A stretch of DNA of 40,434 nt from Ruminococcus sp. (GCA_017464765.1 JAFTYK010000033.1:1-40434); one strand, 5' to 3'; counted from the stretch's first letter, positions 15,722 through 24,367 are shown. Program-made: numbers and translations. The notes: generated by a model not told the origin, from the letters alone.

Positions 15722-15777
15722 AAACCGTTTGTGCAGTATAGACAGTATAACGTTAGTATTTATGTGATAGTACACAA

Positions 15778-15807
15778 TTGATTGGGTCTTTAAAAATAGT
15801 TTATAAT
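15778..15807 (+). promoter_or_regulatory. Promoter of the tandem dockerin cluster
   Basis: TTGATT (15778-15783), 18-bp spacer, TATAAT (15802-15807), with about 105 bases of leader before the first gene. Confidence 0.6.
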
Positions 15808-15919
15808 TTAATCAGAGATAAGTAAAAATTATTCAGCGTAAGTGCAACACTTTGCACTCTCTTGGGTGTTTTATATATGAAAGGGTTTTATTTGAAACTG
15901 TTAAAAAAGGGATGATATT

Positions 15920-16570
15920 ATGAAAAAAATAGTTAGTATTTTACTTGTATGTGTTTTTATGTTGTCACTTACTATGGTTCCCGCAAGTTCAGAAAGCAGT
16001 TTTCGTGGTTGGTTTTATTCTGAATATATCAAACAATATGGTACTCCGACTCATTATACTGAATGTTACTATCATTACCAAGATTCTGAAAATTTTGATA
16101 GTAGTAATATAGCTTGGGCATTGATTTTTTGTACAGAAGAAGTAATGGACGATTTTGTTGATAACAGGCATTATTGTGTTGTTGGGGATAGAGTGATTGT
16201 TGAATCTGCGGATATGTGGCCTTACGCAATACCTTATGCAGTGTATGATAAAGAAAAAAACGAATTCATTAATATTGTAGAAGTTGACTACAACAATTAT
16301 GAGGGATTGTTGGAGGCTTTAGATAATGAAAAATTCGTATACATGATAGGAGATATGGACAGCGACAAAAAGCTTTCGATAATAGATTCAACTATGATTC
16401 AGCAAGCTCTTGTAGGAATGATTGAATTTCCAGAAAATGATGAAAATGTTGCTTGGTGTGTACAAGGGTCAGAAAAACTAGACTATTTCTCAGATGTAGA
16501 CCGTGACGGCGAGCGCACTGTAATGGACGCAACCGCTATCCAGATGAAACTTGCGCAGTTAGACTCATAA
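15920..16570 (+). CDS. Secreted small dockerin protein 1
   Basis: 216 residues: signal peptide (about 1-24), a domain of about 115 residues that I do not recognise, and a C-terminal type I dockerin (about 143-215). The dockerin has two calcium-binding repeats, 'GDMDSDKKLSIIDSTMIQQA' and 'DVDRDGERTVMDATAIQMKL'. Dockerins bind cohesins on scaffoldins, so the protein is probably displayed in a cellulosome or amylosome complex. The unknown domain shares 'YYHYxD...WA.I...YxxYD...NYEG' with dockerin protein 3. It is first of three tandem genes and more AT-rich than the flanking housekeeping genes. GGGATGAT serves as a weak ribosome site. Confidence 0.85.
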   Translation: MKKIVSILLVCVFMLSLTMVPASSESSFRGWFYSEYIKQYGTPTHYTECYYHYQDSENFDSSNIAWALIFCTEEVMDDFVDNRHYCVVGDRVIVESADMWPYAIPYAVYDKEKNEFINIVEVDYNNYEGLLEALDNEKFVYMIGDMDSDKKLSIIDSTMIQQALVGMIEFPENDENVAWCVQGSEKLDYFSDVDRDGERTVMDATAIQMKLAQLDS

Positions 16571-17994
16571 AACTGAAAACAAGTCCATAATTAAGGTTAT
16601 TCCTATGCTTAAAGGAGCTGATTTTATGAAAAAAATAGTATCTCTAATTTTAGTTGTTCTATTGATAACCTTATCTTTAGTTTCGGTAAGTGCTAATAGT
16701 CCAATACAACCAGAAGTGTACATAATGAATTATTTTGTAAAATATTATAATTCAGTTGATGAAGAATCACCATATTATAGTTGTAAATATATAGACACTA
16801 GATATTTAGATCGTTGGATAGAATATTGTTTAATTGATTTTTCATCAAAAACTCCGATAGACCAGCCGTATTTTAATCGTTTTGGAAACGACAATGAATA
16901 CTATGAATATAGTAAAGTGACAAATCTACTGTTTGGTTCAGGATTAACAGTTTTTGCTGGTAGTGTTCATTACGAACCAGAAAATCGTCCTGACAATCAT
17001 AACGAAGATTTTTATTCGCTCCCAGAAATTGCATCTACAAACCCTGAGATTATCGATATGATTATTGAAAAGCGACTGACAGAACGCGTTGGTTATATCG
17101 GCGATGTTGATGGTGATGGTGAAGTAGCTATATTAGACGCTACAGCTATTCAGCGACATCTCGCACGGCTTGATACTCTTGGAATAGTTCTTGCATCTGA
17201 CATTGATGACAACGGGAGTATTGAAATTATTGATGCCACAATGATTCAACGCCACCTCGTAGGACTTGAATAAAGCATAAATTCAGGAAAGAACGGGGTT
17301 TTGCATCTATTTCTTTTTAGTAGTGATTATTAGTTGAATAAATTATGAGGTGATCTTATGAAAAAAATAATAAGTATAATTTTAGTTGTTGTTTTTGTTT
17401 TATCTATATCTGTAACACCTTCATTTGCTAAGACAATTGGTAAAACTGGAAAAATATATATAGATAAGTTTATGGAATACGAGGTAATACCCACAGTTGG
17501 AACAGGCGGTATGGCTGGATTAGCATATTATAATGAGTTTTACTATCATTATGATGCGGATGGTAATGTAGACTGGGCTATGATCTCTGCTTGTGTGAAC
17601 CCAGTTGAGGATAGCTTCCGTTCGGGTGTGATTTGTGGCAAATGTATTGAGAGTAGCTGTAGCTATCCTGTTTTTTCAGTTGGATATGGTATATATGATG
17701 TAAAAGCTGATGAGTTTCACTCTATACTTGGTGTTAAGCCTTCAAATTATGAGGGATTCGAAGAGTATGTCTGGGAAAATATCGGCGTGCCTGTTGGTGA
17801 CGCTGATGGAGATGGAGAACTGTCTATTCTTGATGCAACCTTTATCCAGCAAGCTTTGGCTCAACTGCACAAGTTTTCTTCAGGAGATAGTGTCTATGGG
17901 GGTTCTTTAGCGTACCTTTCCGACTACGATCGTGATGGCGAGCGTACTGTTTTAGATGCAACAGCTATCCAGATGAAACTTGCGCAGTTAGACT
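16535..17994 (+). repeat. 31-base identical direct repeat at the ends of dockerin genes 1 and 3 (16535-16565 and 17964-17994)
   Basis: The last 31 bases before the stop region of dockerin genes 1 and 3 are identical, encoding AIQMKLAQLD. The conservation is at DNA level although the upstream parts of the genes have diverged. Confidence 0.8.
16626..17273 (+). CDS. Secreted small dockerin protein 2
   Basis: 215 residues: signal peptide (1-24), an unrecognised domain rich in Tyr, Asn and Asp, and a C-terminal dockerin (about 150-215) with repeats 'GDVDGDGEVAILDATAIQRH' and 'DIDDNGSIEIIDATMIQRHL'. Both calcium loops look complete. The N-terminal domain is only weakly like its neighbours, so its ligand may differ. 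ATG 16626 has AAAGGA 10 bases upstream; an in-frame start at 16605 has none. No promoter or terminator separates it from gene 1, so co-transcription is likely. Confidence 0.85.
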   Translation: MKKIVSLILVVLLITLSLVSVSANSPIQPEVYIMNYFVKYYNSVDEESPYYSCKYIDTRYLDRWIEYCLIDFSSKTPIDQPYFNRFGNDNEYYEYSKVTNLLFGSGLTVFAGSVHYEPENRPDNHNEDFYSLPEIASTNPEIIDMIIEKRLTERVGYIGDVDGDGEVAILDATAIQRHLARLDTLGIVLASDIDDNGSIEIIDATMIQRHLVGLE

Positions 17995-17996
17995 GA
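17358..17996 (+). CDS. Secreted small dockerin protein 3
   Basis: 212 residues: signal peptide (about 1-24), an unknown domain homologous to that of dockerin protein 1 ('YYHYDADGNVDWAMISACV', 'YDVKADEFHSILGV', 'SNYEGFEEYV'), and a dockerin (about 150-212) with 'GDADGDGELSILDATFIQQA' and 'DYDRDGERTVLDATAIQMKL'. The domain contains several Cys (CGKC, SSCS), possibly disulfide bonded outside the cell. GAGGTGAT precedes the start. It ends the tandem array, followed by a strong bidirectional terminator. Confidence 0.85.
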   Translation: MKKIISIILVVVFVLSISVTPSFAKTIGKTGKIYIDKFMEYEVIPTVGTGGMAGLAYYNEFYYHYDADGNVDWAMISACVNPVEDSFRSGVICGKCIESSCSYPVFSVGYGIYDVKADEFHSILGVKPSNYEGFEEYVWENIGVPVGDADGDGELSILDATFIQQALAQLHKFSSGDSVYGGSLAYLSDYDRDGERTVLDATAIQMKLAQLD

Positions 17997-18018
17997 GAAA
18001 ATTGAAAACATAAAAGAA

Positions 18019-18049
18019 CCCCGCGTGAAAATTCACGCGGGGTAATTTT
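18019..18049. terminator. Bidirectional terminator between dockerin cluster and gpmI
   Basis: A perfect 11-bp stem (CCCCGCGTGAA/TTCACGCGGGG) with a 2-base apparent loop, T-rich on both sides, between converging genes. Confidence 0.9.
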
Positions 18050-18064
18050 GTGTATGAAATTTGA

Positions 18065-19579
18065 TTACTTAATAAGTGATTTTCCTGTCATTTCAGCAGG
18101 CTGTTCTAGTTCTAAAATCTCGAGCATTGTTGGTGCGATGTCAGCGAGGCAACCGCCATCTCGAAGTTCGCAGTCCTTACCAACAACAACGAAAGGAACA
18201 GGGTTTGTTGTATGAGCAGTGAACGGTGAGCCGTCAACGTCATACATTCTGTCAGCGTTGCCGTGGTCAGCAGTGATGAGGGAAATACCGCCCATCTCTG
18301 AAACAGCGTCTGTTACAGCCTTGACGCCCTTGTCAACAGCCTCAACAGCAGCTTTAGCAGCATCGAATACGCCTGTGTGACCTACCATATCGCAGTTAGC
18401 AAAGTTGAGGATGATAACGTCGTATTTGCCGGACTTGATAGCGTCAACGCACTTGTCAGTAACTTCGTAAGCGCTCATGTGTGGCTGAAGGTCGTAGGTT
18501 GCAACCTTTGGAGAAGCGACCAAGATTCTGTCCTCGCCATCGTACTGCTTTTCAACACCGCCGTTGAAGAAGAATGTTACGTGAGCGTATTTCTCTGTTT
18601 CAGCGATTCTAAGCTGAGTTTTGCCCATTTTTGAGAGGTACTCGCCTAAAGTGTTTGTTAAACTCTGTGGTTTGAAAGCAACCTCAACGTTTGGCATAGT
18701 AGCGTCGTACTGTGTCATGCAAACGTAGGTGAGTGGGAATCTGCCATTTCTTCTCTCGAAGCCTGTGAATTCGTCGTCAACGAAAGTACGGGTGATTTCT
18801 CTGGCTCTGTCAGGGCGGAAGTTGAAGAATACAACTGAGTCACCATCTGAAATTCTCTTTGTGCCTTCGATTACTGTTGGGAGAACAAACTCGTCAGTAA
18901 CGTCGCATTCGTATGACTTAGCAACAGCCTCAACAGGACAAGTAGCCATTTCGCCCTCGCCATAAACCATAGCAGCGTAAGCTTTCTCGACTCTGTCCCA
19001 ACGGTTATCTCTATCCATAGCGTAGTATCTGCCCATAACTGAAGCGATTTTACCTACGCCGATTTCGTTCATCTTATCTACGCACTCTTTAACGAAGTCC
19101 TTACCGCTTGATGGAGGAACGTCACGTCCATCGAGGAATGCGTGAACATAAACGTCAGTAAGACCCTTCTTCTTAGCCATTTCGAGGATACCGTAGAGGT
19201 GGGTGTTGTGTGAATGAACACCACCGCTAGAGAGTAAGCCGAAAAGGTGGAGTGAAGTGCCGTTGTTCTTTGCGTTATCCATAGCGAGGTTAAGTGCCTC
19301 GTTGTTAAAGAAATCGCCGTCAGCAATAGCTTTAGTGATTCTTGTTAATTCCTGATAAACTATGCGACCTGCGCCCATGTTAGTGTGGCCAACTTCAGAG
19401 TTTCCCATCTGGCCATCAGGAAGTCCAACGTCCATACCCGAAGCGCCAATCTGTGTAATAGGGTTAGAGCTGAAAATCTTATCAAGTGCAGGAGTGTCGG
19501 CAGCAGCGATAGCGTTACCGTCAACCGGAGCTATGCCGAAGCCGTCCATAATAATTAAAGCAAGTGGTTTTTTAGCCAT
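18065..19579 (-). CDS. gpmI: 2,3-bisphosphoglycerate-independent phosphoglycerate mutase
   Basis: 504 residues, the usual length. 'LIIMDGFGIAP' carries metal ligand Asp12, and 'GQMGNSEVGHTNMGAG' carries the phosphoserine nucleophile Ser61. 'LDGRDVPPSSG' and 'LITADHGNADRMYD' supply further metal and substrate residues. The manganese-dependent enzyme interconverts 3- and 2-phosphoglycerate in glycolysis. It is the last gene of the pgk-tpiA-gpmI operon, 34 bases after tpiA. Confidence 0.98.
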   Translation of the reverse strand: MAKKPLALIIMDGFGIAPVDGNAIAAADTPALDKIFSSNPITQIGASGMDVGLPDGQMGNSEVGHTNMGAGRIVYQELTRITKAIADGDFFNNEALNLAMDNAKNNGTSLHLFGLLSSGGVHSHNTHLYGILEMAKKKGLTDVYVHAFLDGRDVPPSSGKDFVKECVDKMNEIGVGKIASVMGRYYAMDRDNRWDRVEKAYAAMVYGEGEMATCPVEAVAKSYECDVTDEFVLPTVIEGTKRISDGDSVVFFNFRPDRAREITRTFVDDEFTGFERRNGRFPLTYVCMTQYDATMPNVEVAFKPQSLTNTLGEYLSKMGKTQLRIAETEKYAHVTFFFNGGVEKQYDGEDRILVASPKVATYDLQPHMSAYEVTDKCVDAIKSGKYDVIILNFANCDMVGHTGVFDAAKAAVEAVDKGVKAVTDAVSEMGGISLITADHGNADRMYDVDGSPFTAHTTNPVPFVVVGKDCELRDGGCLADIAPTMLEILELEQPAEMTGKSLIK

Positions 19580-19613
19580 TATAAAAATCCTCTCGATTGT
19601 GTTTTACGTGTAA

Positions 19614-20381
19614 TTAAACGCTAGCAGCCTTAACAATAGCAGCGAATTTCTCAGCAACGAGTGAAGCACCGCCGATGAGACCGCCGTCAACGTTCTCTTT
19701 TGAGAGAAGCTCAGCGGCATTAGCGTCGTTCATTGAACCGCCGTACTGGATTGTAACAGCCTGAGCATCGTCTGCGCTGTAAAGGTCAGCGAGTACCTGA
19801 CGGATGATAGCGCAAACTTTTTCAGCCTGATCTGCAGTAGCAGTAAGACCTGTGCCGATAGCCCAAACTGGCTCGTAAGCGATAACGATTCTCTTGAGTT
19901 CTTCAGCAGAAACGCCCTGAAGTGCTACCTTTGTCTGGAGTGAAACTGTTTCAGCTGTGATGCCCTGCTCACGCTCTGATAAAAGTTCGCCAACGCAGAG
20001 GATAACAGTTAAACCTGCATCGAGTGCAGCGCGTACTCTCTTGTTTACTGTAACGTCTGTCTCGCCGAAGTACTGTCTACGCTCTGAGTGACCGATGATA
20101 ACGTACTCAATGCCCATAGCTTTGAGCATTTCTGCAGAAATCTCGCCTGTGAAAGCACCTGACTTCTCCCAGTGGCAGTTTTCAGCACCGATTTTAACGT
20201 TTGTGCCTTGAGTAGCATCTAAAGCTACCTGTAAATCAACGTAAGGAACGCAAGCGATAACGTCGCAGTCAGCGTCCTTAACGAGTGGTGTAATCTGTGA
20301 AAGAAGCTCTTTAGCTTCGTTTGGAGTTTTGTTCATTTTCCAGTTGCCGGCAATGATAGCCTTTCTTACTGCTTTGTTCAT
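19614..20381 (-). CDS. tpiA: Triosephosphate isomerase
   Basis: 255 residues. 'GNWKMNKTP' holds catalytic Lys15, 'IIGHSERRQYFGE' the electrophilic His, and 'AYEPVWAIGTG' the catalytic Glu. 'QYGGSMNDANA' and 'GGLIGGASL' form the phosphate-binding loops. It interconverts dihydroxyacetone phosphate and glyceraldehyde-3-phosphate. GAGGTAAT precedes the ATG. It is the middle gene of the glycolytic operon. Confidence 0.98.
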   Translation of the reverse strand: MNKAVRKAIIAGNWKMNKTPNEAKELLSQITPLVKDADCDVIACVPYVDLQVALDATQGTNVKIGAENCHWEKSGAFTGEISAEMLKAMGIEYVIIGHSERRQYFGETDVTVNKRVRAALDAGLTVILCVGELLSEREQGITAETVSLQTKVALQGVSAEELKRIVIAYEPVWAIGTGLTATADQAEKVCAIIRQVLADLYSADDAQAVTIQYGGSMNDANAAELLSKENVDGGLIGGASLVAEKFAAIVKAASV

Positions 20382-20421
20382 AGTAATTACCTCTTTATCT
20401 AAATTATTTATTTCAAATTTA

Positions 20422-20443
20422 AGGGCGGAACAATGTCCGCCCT
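20422..20443 (-). other. Intercistronic hairpin between pgk and tpiA
   Basis: Perfect 8-bp stem AGGGCGGA/TCCGCCCT with a 6-base loop. No clear T run follows on the minus strand, so it is more likely an RNA-processing, mRNA-stability or partial-termination element than a full terminator. Confidence 0.6.
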
Positions 20444-20457
20444 ATCTTAGAGTTAAA

Positions 20458-21666
20458 TTATTTGTCGCCGATAGCTGCGATACCAGGAAGAACCTTACCC
20501 TCGAGATACTCGAGTGATGCACCGCCACCTGTAGAGATGTGGCTCATCTTGTCAGCAAAGCCGAGGTTGATAACAGCAGCAGCAGAGTCACCGCCACCGA
20601 TGATTGTTGTAGCGTCTGTCTCAGCTAAAGCCTTAGCAACTGAGATTGTGCCGTTAGCAAAGCACTCGTTCTCAGAAACACCCATAGGACCGTTCCATAC
20701 AACAGTCTTAGCGTTCTTAACAGCGTTAGCGTAGATTTCAGCAGTTTTTGGACCGATATCAAGACCCATAATGTCAGCTGGGATTTCGCCTGTAGCGAAA
20801 ACTTCTGTTTCTACAGGAGCATCGATTGGATCAGGGAAGTCCTTTGTGCATACAGCGTCAACAGGAAGGAGAAGTTCCTTGCCAAGTGATTTTGCTTTCT
20901 CGATCATCTCTAAGCAGTAGTCGAGCTTAGTATCATCAACGAGTGAAGTACCAACTTCCTTGCCAAGAGCCTTAGCGAATGTGTAAGACATACCGCCACC
21001 GATGATGAGTGTGTCGCACTTGTCAAGAAGATTAGAGATCACGTTTAATTTATCAGCAACCTTAGCACCGCCAAGGATAGCAACGAATGGTCTTACTGGG
21101 TTTTCAACAGCGTTGCCGAGGTAGTCGATTTCCTTCTGCATGAGGTAACCTACAGCAGTTTCCTTGATGTGTTCTGTAACACCAACAGTTGAGCAGTGCG
21201 CTCTATGTGAAGAACCAAAAGCGTCCATTACAAAGCAGTCAGCTAAAGATGCAAGCTCACTCTTGAATGGCTCGAGGTTCTTTGTCTCTTCTTTTCTGAA
21301 ACGTGTGTTCTGAAGGAGAACTACGTCGCCGTCTTTCATTTCGGCAACAGCCTTCTTAGCGTTCTCGCCAACAACCTCGTCATCGTTAGCAAATACAACT
21401 TCCTTGCCTAAAAGCTCAGAAAGTCTAACAGCAACAGGAGCTAAAGAGAACTTCTCTTCAGGACCGTTCTTTGGCTTGCCAAGGTGTGAGCAAAGGATGA
21501 GCTTACCGCCGTCAGCTAAAATCTTCTTGATTGTATCAAGAGCAGCAGTAATTCTGTTATCGTTAGTGATAACGCCGTCCTTTAAAGGTACGTTGAAGTC
21601 GCAACGGCAAAGTACTCTTTTGCCTGCGAAGTTGATGTCGTCAACAGTGTACTTGTTGAGTTTCAT
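20458..21666 (-). CDS. pgk: Phosphoglycerate kinase
   Basis: 402 residues. '[17 protein letters not shown]' is the N-terminal substrate signature, '[18 protein letters not shown]' binds 3-phosphoglycerate, and 'GGGDSAAAV' with '[18 protein letters not shown]' form the C-terminal nucleotide site. It makes ATP from 1,3-bisphosphoglycerate. AAAGGAAG precedes the start. It heads the operon. gapA is not adjacent. Confidence 0.98.
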   Translation of the reverse strand: MKLNKYTVDDINFAGKRVLCRCDFNVPLKDGVITNDNRITAALDTIKKILADGGKLILCSHLGKPKNGPEEKFSLAPVAVRLSELLGKEVVFANDDEVVGENAKKAVAEMKDGDVVLLQNTRFRKEETKNLEPFKSELASLADCFVMDAFGSSHRAHCSTVGVTEHIKETAVGYLMQKEIDYLGNAVENPVRPFVAILGGAKVADKLNVISNLLDKCDTLIIGGGMSYTFAKALGKEVGTSLVDDTKLDYCLEMIEKAKSLGKELLLPVDAVCTKDFPDPIDAPVETEVFATGEIPADIMGLDIGPKTAEIYANAVKNAKTVVWNGPMGVSENECFANGTISVAKALAETDATTIIGGGDSAAAVINLGFADKMSHISTGGGASLEYLEGKVLPGIAAIGDK

Positions 21667-21733
21667 AGTAGTTTACTTCCTTTCAGATTATATTGAAAAT
21701 TTGTGTAAAATAATGCCAAATTTCTACATGTTA

Positions 21734-21763
21734 ATTATATAACAATAACGGGGGTGTTTTCAA
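21734..21763 (-). promoter_or_regulatory. Promoter of the pgk-tpiA-gpmI operon
   Basis: Minus strand: TTGAAA (21763-21758), 18-bp spacer, TATAAT (21739-21734), leaving a leader of about 60 bases. Confidence 0.65.
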
Positions 21764-21867
21764 TAGTCAAAAACACTAATATTTTGCCCATAATTTCATA
21801 CAATTATATCACATTAAGAGTCAATAAAAAATCTAAAAATTGTGTAGATTCATATTACGAGAAATAG

Positions 21868-21894
21868 TAGGGGCGACTATTGGTCGTCCGCCCT
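21868..21894. repeat. REP-like palindrome copy 2 (variant)
   Basis: GTAGGGGCGACTATTGGTCG then TCCGCCC: GCGAC/GTCG arms with GGGGC/GCCC ends. It lies 35 bases beyond the 3' end of trmL and may also act as its terminator. It is a variant of the GTAGGGGACG palindromes elsewhere in the window. Confidence 0.55.
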
Positions 21895-21929
21895 GAAAGT
21901 ACAAGCTCAATTATAGAAAAATATGCCGT

Positions 21930-22427
21930 TTACCAGCTGTGATTGTGAAGCTGACCGACTTCTAAAAGTGACGGATAATCCCACTGGCGAAGCGTTTCGT
22001 ATGTGGCTATTGCGACAGCGTTTGAAAGATTTAGCGAGCGCGCCTCGTCTATCATCGGAATTCTCACACAGCGGTCACGGTTTTGAAGGAGAAGTTCTTC
22101 ATCTAGGCCTTTAGTTTCCTTGCCGAAAACAAGGTATGCGCCGTCAGGATATTTTATATCCGAATGGCGGTGCAGAGCTTTGGTAGTGAAAAAGAAAAAC
22201 TCTTTGTCCTTGTTCTTTTCGAAAAATTCTGCCTGATTTTCGTAGTATGTGATGTCTAAATACTGCCAGTAGTCAAGTCCTGCACGTTTTAGATGTTTGT
22301 CGTTTATTTCGAAGCCGAAAGGTTTCACAAGATGGAGTCTTGCGCCCGTTGCGGCACAGGTACGCGAAATATTTCCTGTGTTCTGCGGAATTTCCGGCTC
22401 TATGAGTACGATGTTCAGTTCTGCCAA
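21930..22427 (-). CDS. trmL: tRNA (cytidine/uridine-2'-O-)-methyltransferase TrmL
   Basis: 165 residues, a minimal SPOUT methyltransferase. The knot motifs are 'IEPEIPQNTGNISRTCAATG' (motif 1), 'LVFGKETKGL' (motif 2) and 'RIPMIDEARSLNLSNAVAIA' (motif 3, which closes the trefoil knot around S-adenosylmethionine). TrmL methylates the ribose of wobble position 34 in certain leucine tRNAs. It is a single gene, opposite to the small gene at 22501. Confidence 0.93.
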   Translation of the reverse strand: MAELNIVLIEPEIPQNTGNISRTCAATGARLHLVKPFGFEINDKHLKRAGLDYWQYLDITYYENQAEFFEKNKDKEFFFFTTKALHRHSDIKYPDGAYLVFGKETKGLDEELLLQNRDRCVRIPMIDEARSLNLSNAVAIATYETLRQWDYPSLLEVGQLHNHSW

Positions 22428-22500
22428 AAGTTATCACCTCTAACCTATTTTAAAATGGAGATAGTATTATTGCAAGTCTTTTTTAAAAGGAGGTAAAATT

Positions 22501-22686
22501 ATGGCTAAAGGTAATGTTATGGGAATAATGAAAGGCGTAGCATTTGGTATGGCAACAGGAGCTGTCGCAGGATACGTCGGCAAAAAGATGATGGATAATG
22601 GCACCCGTGGTATGAGAAAGAAAGCTAACAAAGCACTCGACACTATGGAGAACATCGCAAACACTGCGAAATATATTTTCAGATAA
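22501..22686 (+). CDS. Small glycine-zipper (YtxH-like) protein
   Basis: 61 residues. 'GVAFGMATGAVAGYVGKKMM' is a small-residue glycine-zipper helix able to pack in or on a membrane; the remainder is basic and helical. Similar short proteins are labelled YtxH-like or hypothetical. The ribosome site AAAAGGAGGT is close to perfect with ideal spacing and a strong terminator follows, which supports a real, well-translated gene. Confidence 0.78.
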   Translation: MAKGNVMGIMKGVAFGMATGAVAGYVGKKMMDNGTRGMRKKANKALDTMENIANTAKYIFR

Positions 22687-22701
22687 AAGCAAACAGAAAA
22701 T

Positions 22702-22736
22702 GCCCCTGAAAAACGGATATTTTCGGGGGCGTATTT
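22702..22736 (+). terminator. Intrinsic terminator after the small glycine-zipper gene
   Basis: Stem GCCCCTGAAAA/TTTTCGGGGGC followed by a T-rich tail. Confidence 0.85.
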
Positions 22737-22773
22737 CGTTGAAATTAAAATATATGGAACGCTTAAAGATGTG

Positions 22774-22802
22774 TTGACAAAAGCGATAGCAGGTGATAAA
22801 CT
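22774..22802 (+). promoter_or_regulatory. Promoter of the LRR-dockerin gene
   Basis: TTGACA (22774-22779), 17-bp spacer, TAAACT (22797-22802), about 48 bases before the start codon. Confidence 0.6.
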
Positions 22803-22849
22803 TAAATTGTCTACAAAATGTACACATGCATATCAAAGGAGAGATATTT

Positions 22850-24316
22850 ATGAAAAAAGTATTGTGCCTTTTGCTGAGTTTTCTGATGATAGTATCACTT
22901 GCGACTTCAATAAGTGCGGGTATTGTTATCAATAAAAATCCATATTCTACATACGATGAGGCTTCCCTTGATAACGCTATACCTGAGGGGTATTCTAAGT
23001 CAGGTAAATGCGGTGATGATGCGTACTGGGCGTACTACGAGGATTCAAAAACTCTCGTAATTGGCGGAGAGGGCAGAGTCAGCACAGGAGCTTACAGTAC
23101 ACAGCATGAGTATGCTGAGCTTCCTTTTGAAAAAGCGGTGGTGCTTGAGGGTATCACAGAACTTATGGATAACGCCTTTACACGTTGCAGCTCATTAAAA
23201 GAAGTTACTCTTCCTGATAGTCTGAAGAAAATCTACAACTATACTTTCTTTGAGTGTAAGAATCTCAAGAGCGTTACTATTCCTAAGAATGTAGAACTTA
23301 TCGGTATCGGATTGTTCTATCGCTGTGATGCTCTAGAGGAATTGCGCGTTGATGAGGACAACCCTGTCTTCGACAGCAGAGATAACTGCAACGCTATTAT
23401 CCACACAGAAACAAACTCTCTTCGAGTGGGAATCAGAACTACAACTTTCCCTGAAAGTGTTACAGCGATTGGCGGAGCGGCTTTTGCAGGCGTAAGCGGT
23501 TTAACTCAAGTGGTAATACCTGACACTGTTACTGAAATCTACGGACGAGTCTTTACTGAATGTAAGGATTTAAAAAGAGTTTTCCTTTCAAGTAATGCTA
23601 AAACAGTTGTTGAGAATATGTTCGACAGATGTGACAACCTAGAGTATGTATTAATTCCTGAGGGTGTTGAAACTATAAGTGTTTATGCGTTTGCCGGTTG
23701 CACAAAGCTTGACAACGTTACTATTCCAAAGAGCGTAAAGAACATCTATCAGTCAGCATTTTCAGGCTGTACGTCTTTGAAGAGTATAGCTATTAATGAT
23801 GGCGTTGAGCTTTTGGGTCCTATGGCCTTTTCAGGTTGTACGAGCCTTGAGATTGTAAGTCTTCCTGCATCTGTAAAGAAAATTCAGCCACACGCTTTTG
23901 CTAACTGCACAGCGTTAAAGGCTGTAATTATTAACAACGCGCAGTGTGAAATCGATGACAGAGATATGACTTTCCCAGAAAGTGCTGTAATTTACGGACA
24001 CAAGGATTCTACTGCACAGGCTTATGCTAAGAAATACTCAAGAACATTTAAGCCACTTAATGAGGCACCACAGCCACCAAAACCTGAAGTTTATGAAAAA
24101 CCGTTTGTACCAAGCGGACCAACAGGCGTTATCGGTGACGTAGATTTTGATGGTGTGATGTCTGTAATGGACGCAACAGAAATCCAGATGGTTTTAGCAC
24201 AGATTAAAAACTGGAAATATAACGGCTGTGACACTCAGGCTGATGTTGACAATGACAACACTGTATCAGTAATGGACGCAACGGAAATCCAGTTGATATT
24301 AGCAGGCTTGAGATAA
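22850..24316 (+). CDS. Secreted leucine-rich-repeat (BspA-type) protein with C-terminal dockerin
   Basis: 488 residues: signal peptide (1-23), a lead domain to about 85, then about ten BspA-like LRR_5 repeats (about 90-375) of the form 'AFAGCTKLDNVTIPKSVKNI' and 'AFSGCTSLEIVSLPASVKKI'. A Pro-rich linker and a dockerin (about 422-488) with two near-identical 'SVMDATEIQ' calcium loops follow. BspA-type repeats commonly bind host or bacterial surface ligands. The dockerin indicates attachment to a cohesin scaffold, so this is probably a non-catalytic binding subunit. ATG 22850 has AAAGGAGA upstream. It has its own promoter and terminator. Confidence 0.9.
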   Translation: MKKVLCLLLSFLMIVSLATSISAGIVINKNPYSTYDEASLDNAIPEGYSKSGKCGDDAYWAYYEDSKTLVIGGEGRVSTGAYSTQHEYAELPFEKAVVLEGITELMDNAFTRCSSLKEVTLPDSLKKIYNYTFFECKNLKSVTIPKNVELIGIGLFYRCDALEELRVDEDNPVFDSRDNCNAIIHTETNSLRVGIRTTTFPESVTAIGGAAFAGVSGLTQVVIPDTVTEIYGRVFTECKDLKRVFLSSNAKTVVENMFDRCDNLEYVLIPEGVETISVYAFAGCTKLDNVTIPKSVKNIYQSAFSGCTSLKSIAINDGVELLGPMAFSGCTSLEIVSLPASVKKIQPHAFANCTALKAVIINNAQCEIDDRDMTFPESAVIYGHKDSTAQAYAKKYSRTFKPLNEAPQPPKPEVYEKPFVPSGPTGVIGDVDFDGVMSVMDATEIQMVLAQIKNWKYNGCDTQADVDNDNTVSVMDATEIQLILAGLR

Positions 24317-24328
24317 ACTAAATAAAAC

Positions 24329-24366
24329 AACAGCACCGTGTGGATAAAACCATACGGTGCTGTTTG
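24329..24366 (+). terminator. Terminator after the LRR-dockerin gene
   Basis: Stem AACAGCACCGTGTGG/CCATACGGTGCTGTT (one G-T pair) followed by T-rich sequence. It could also serve the opposing RAYT remnant. Confidence 0.85.
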
Positions 24367-24367
24367 T

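Noticed and set aside
22483-22932. 149-residue minus-strand open frame
   Set aside because: It overlaps two well-supported plus-strand genes and a terminator and has no ribosome site or recognisable motif.
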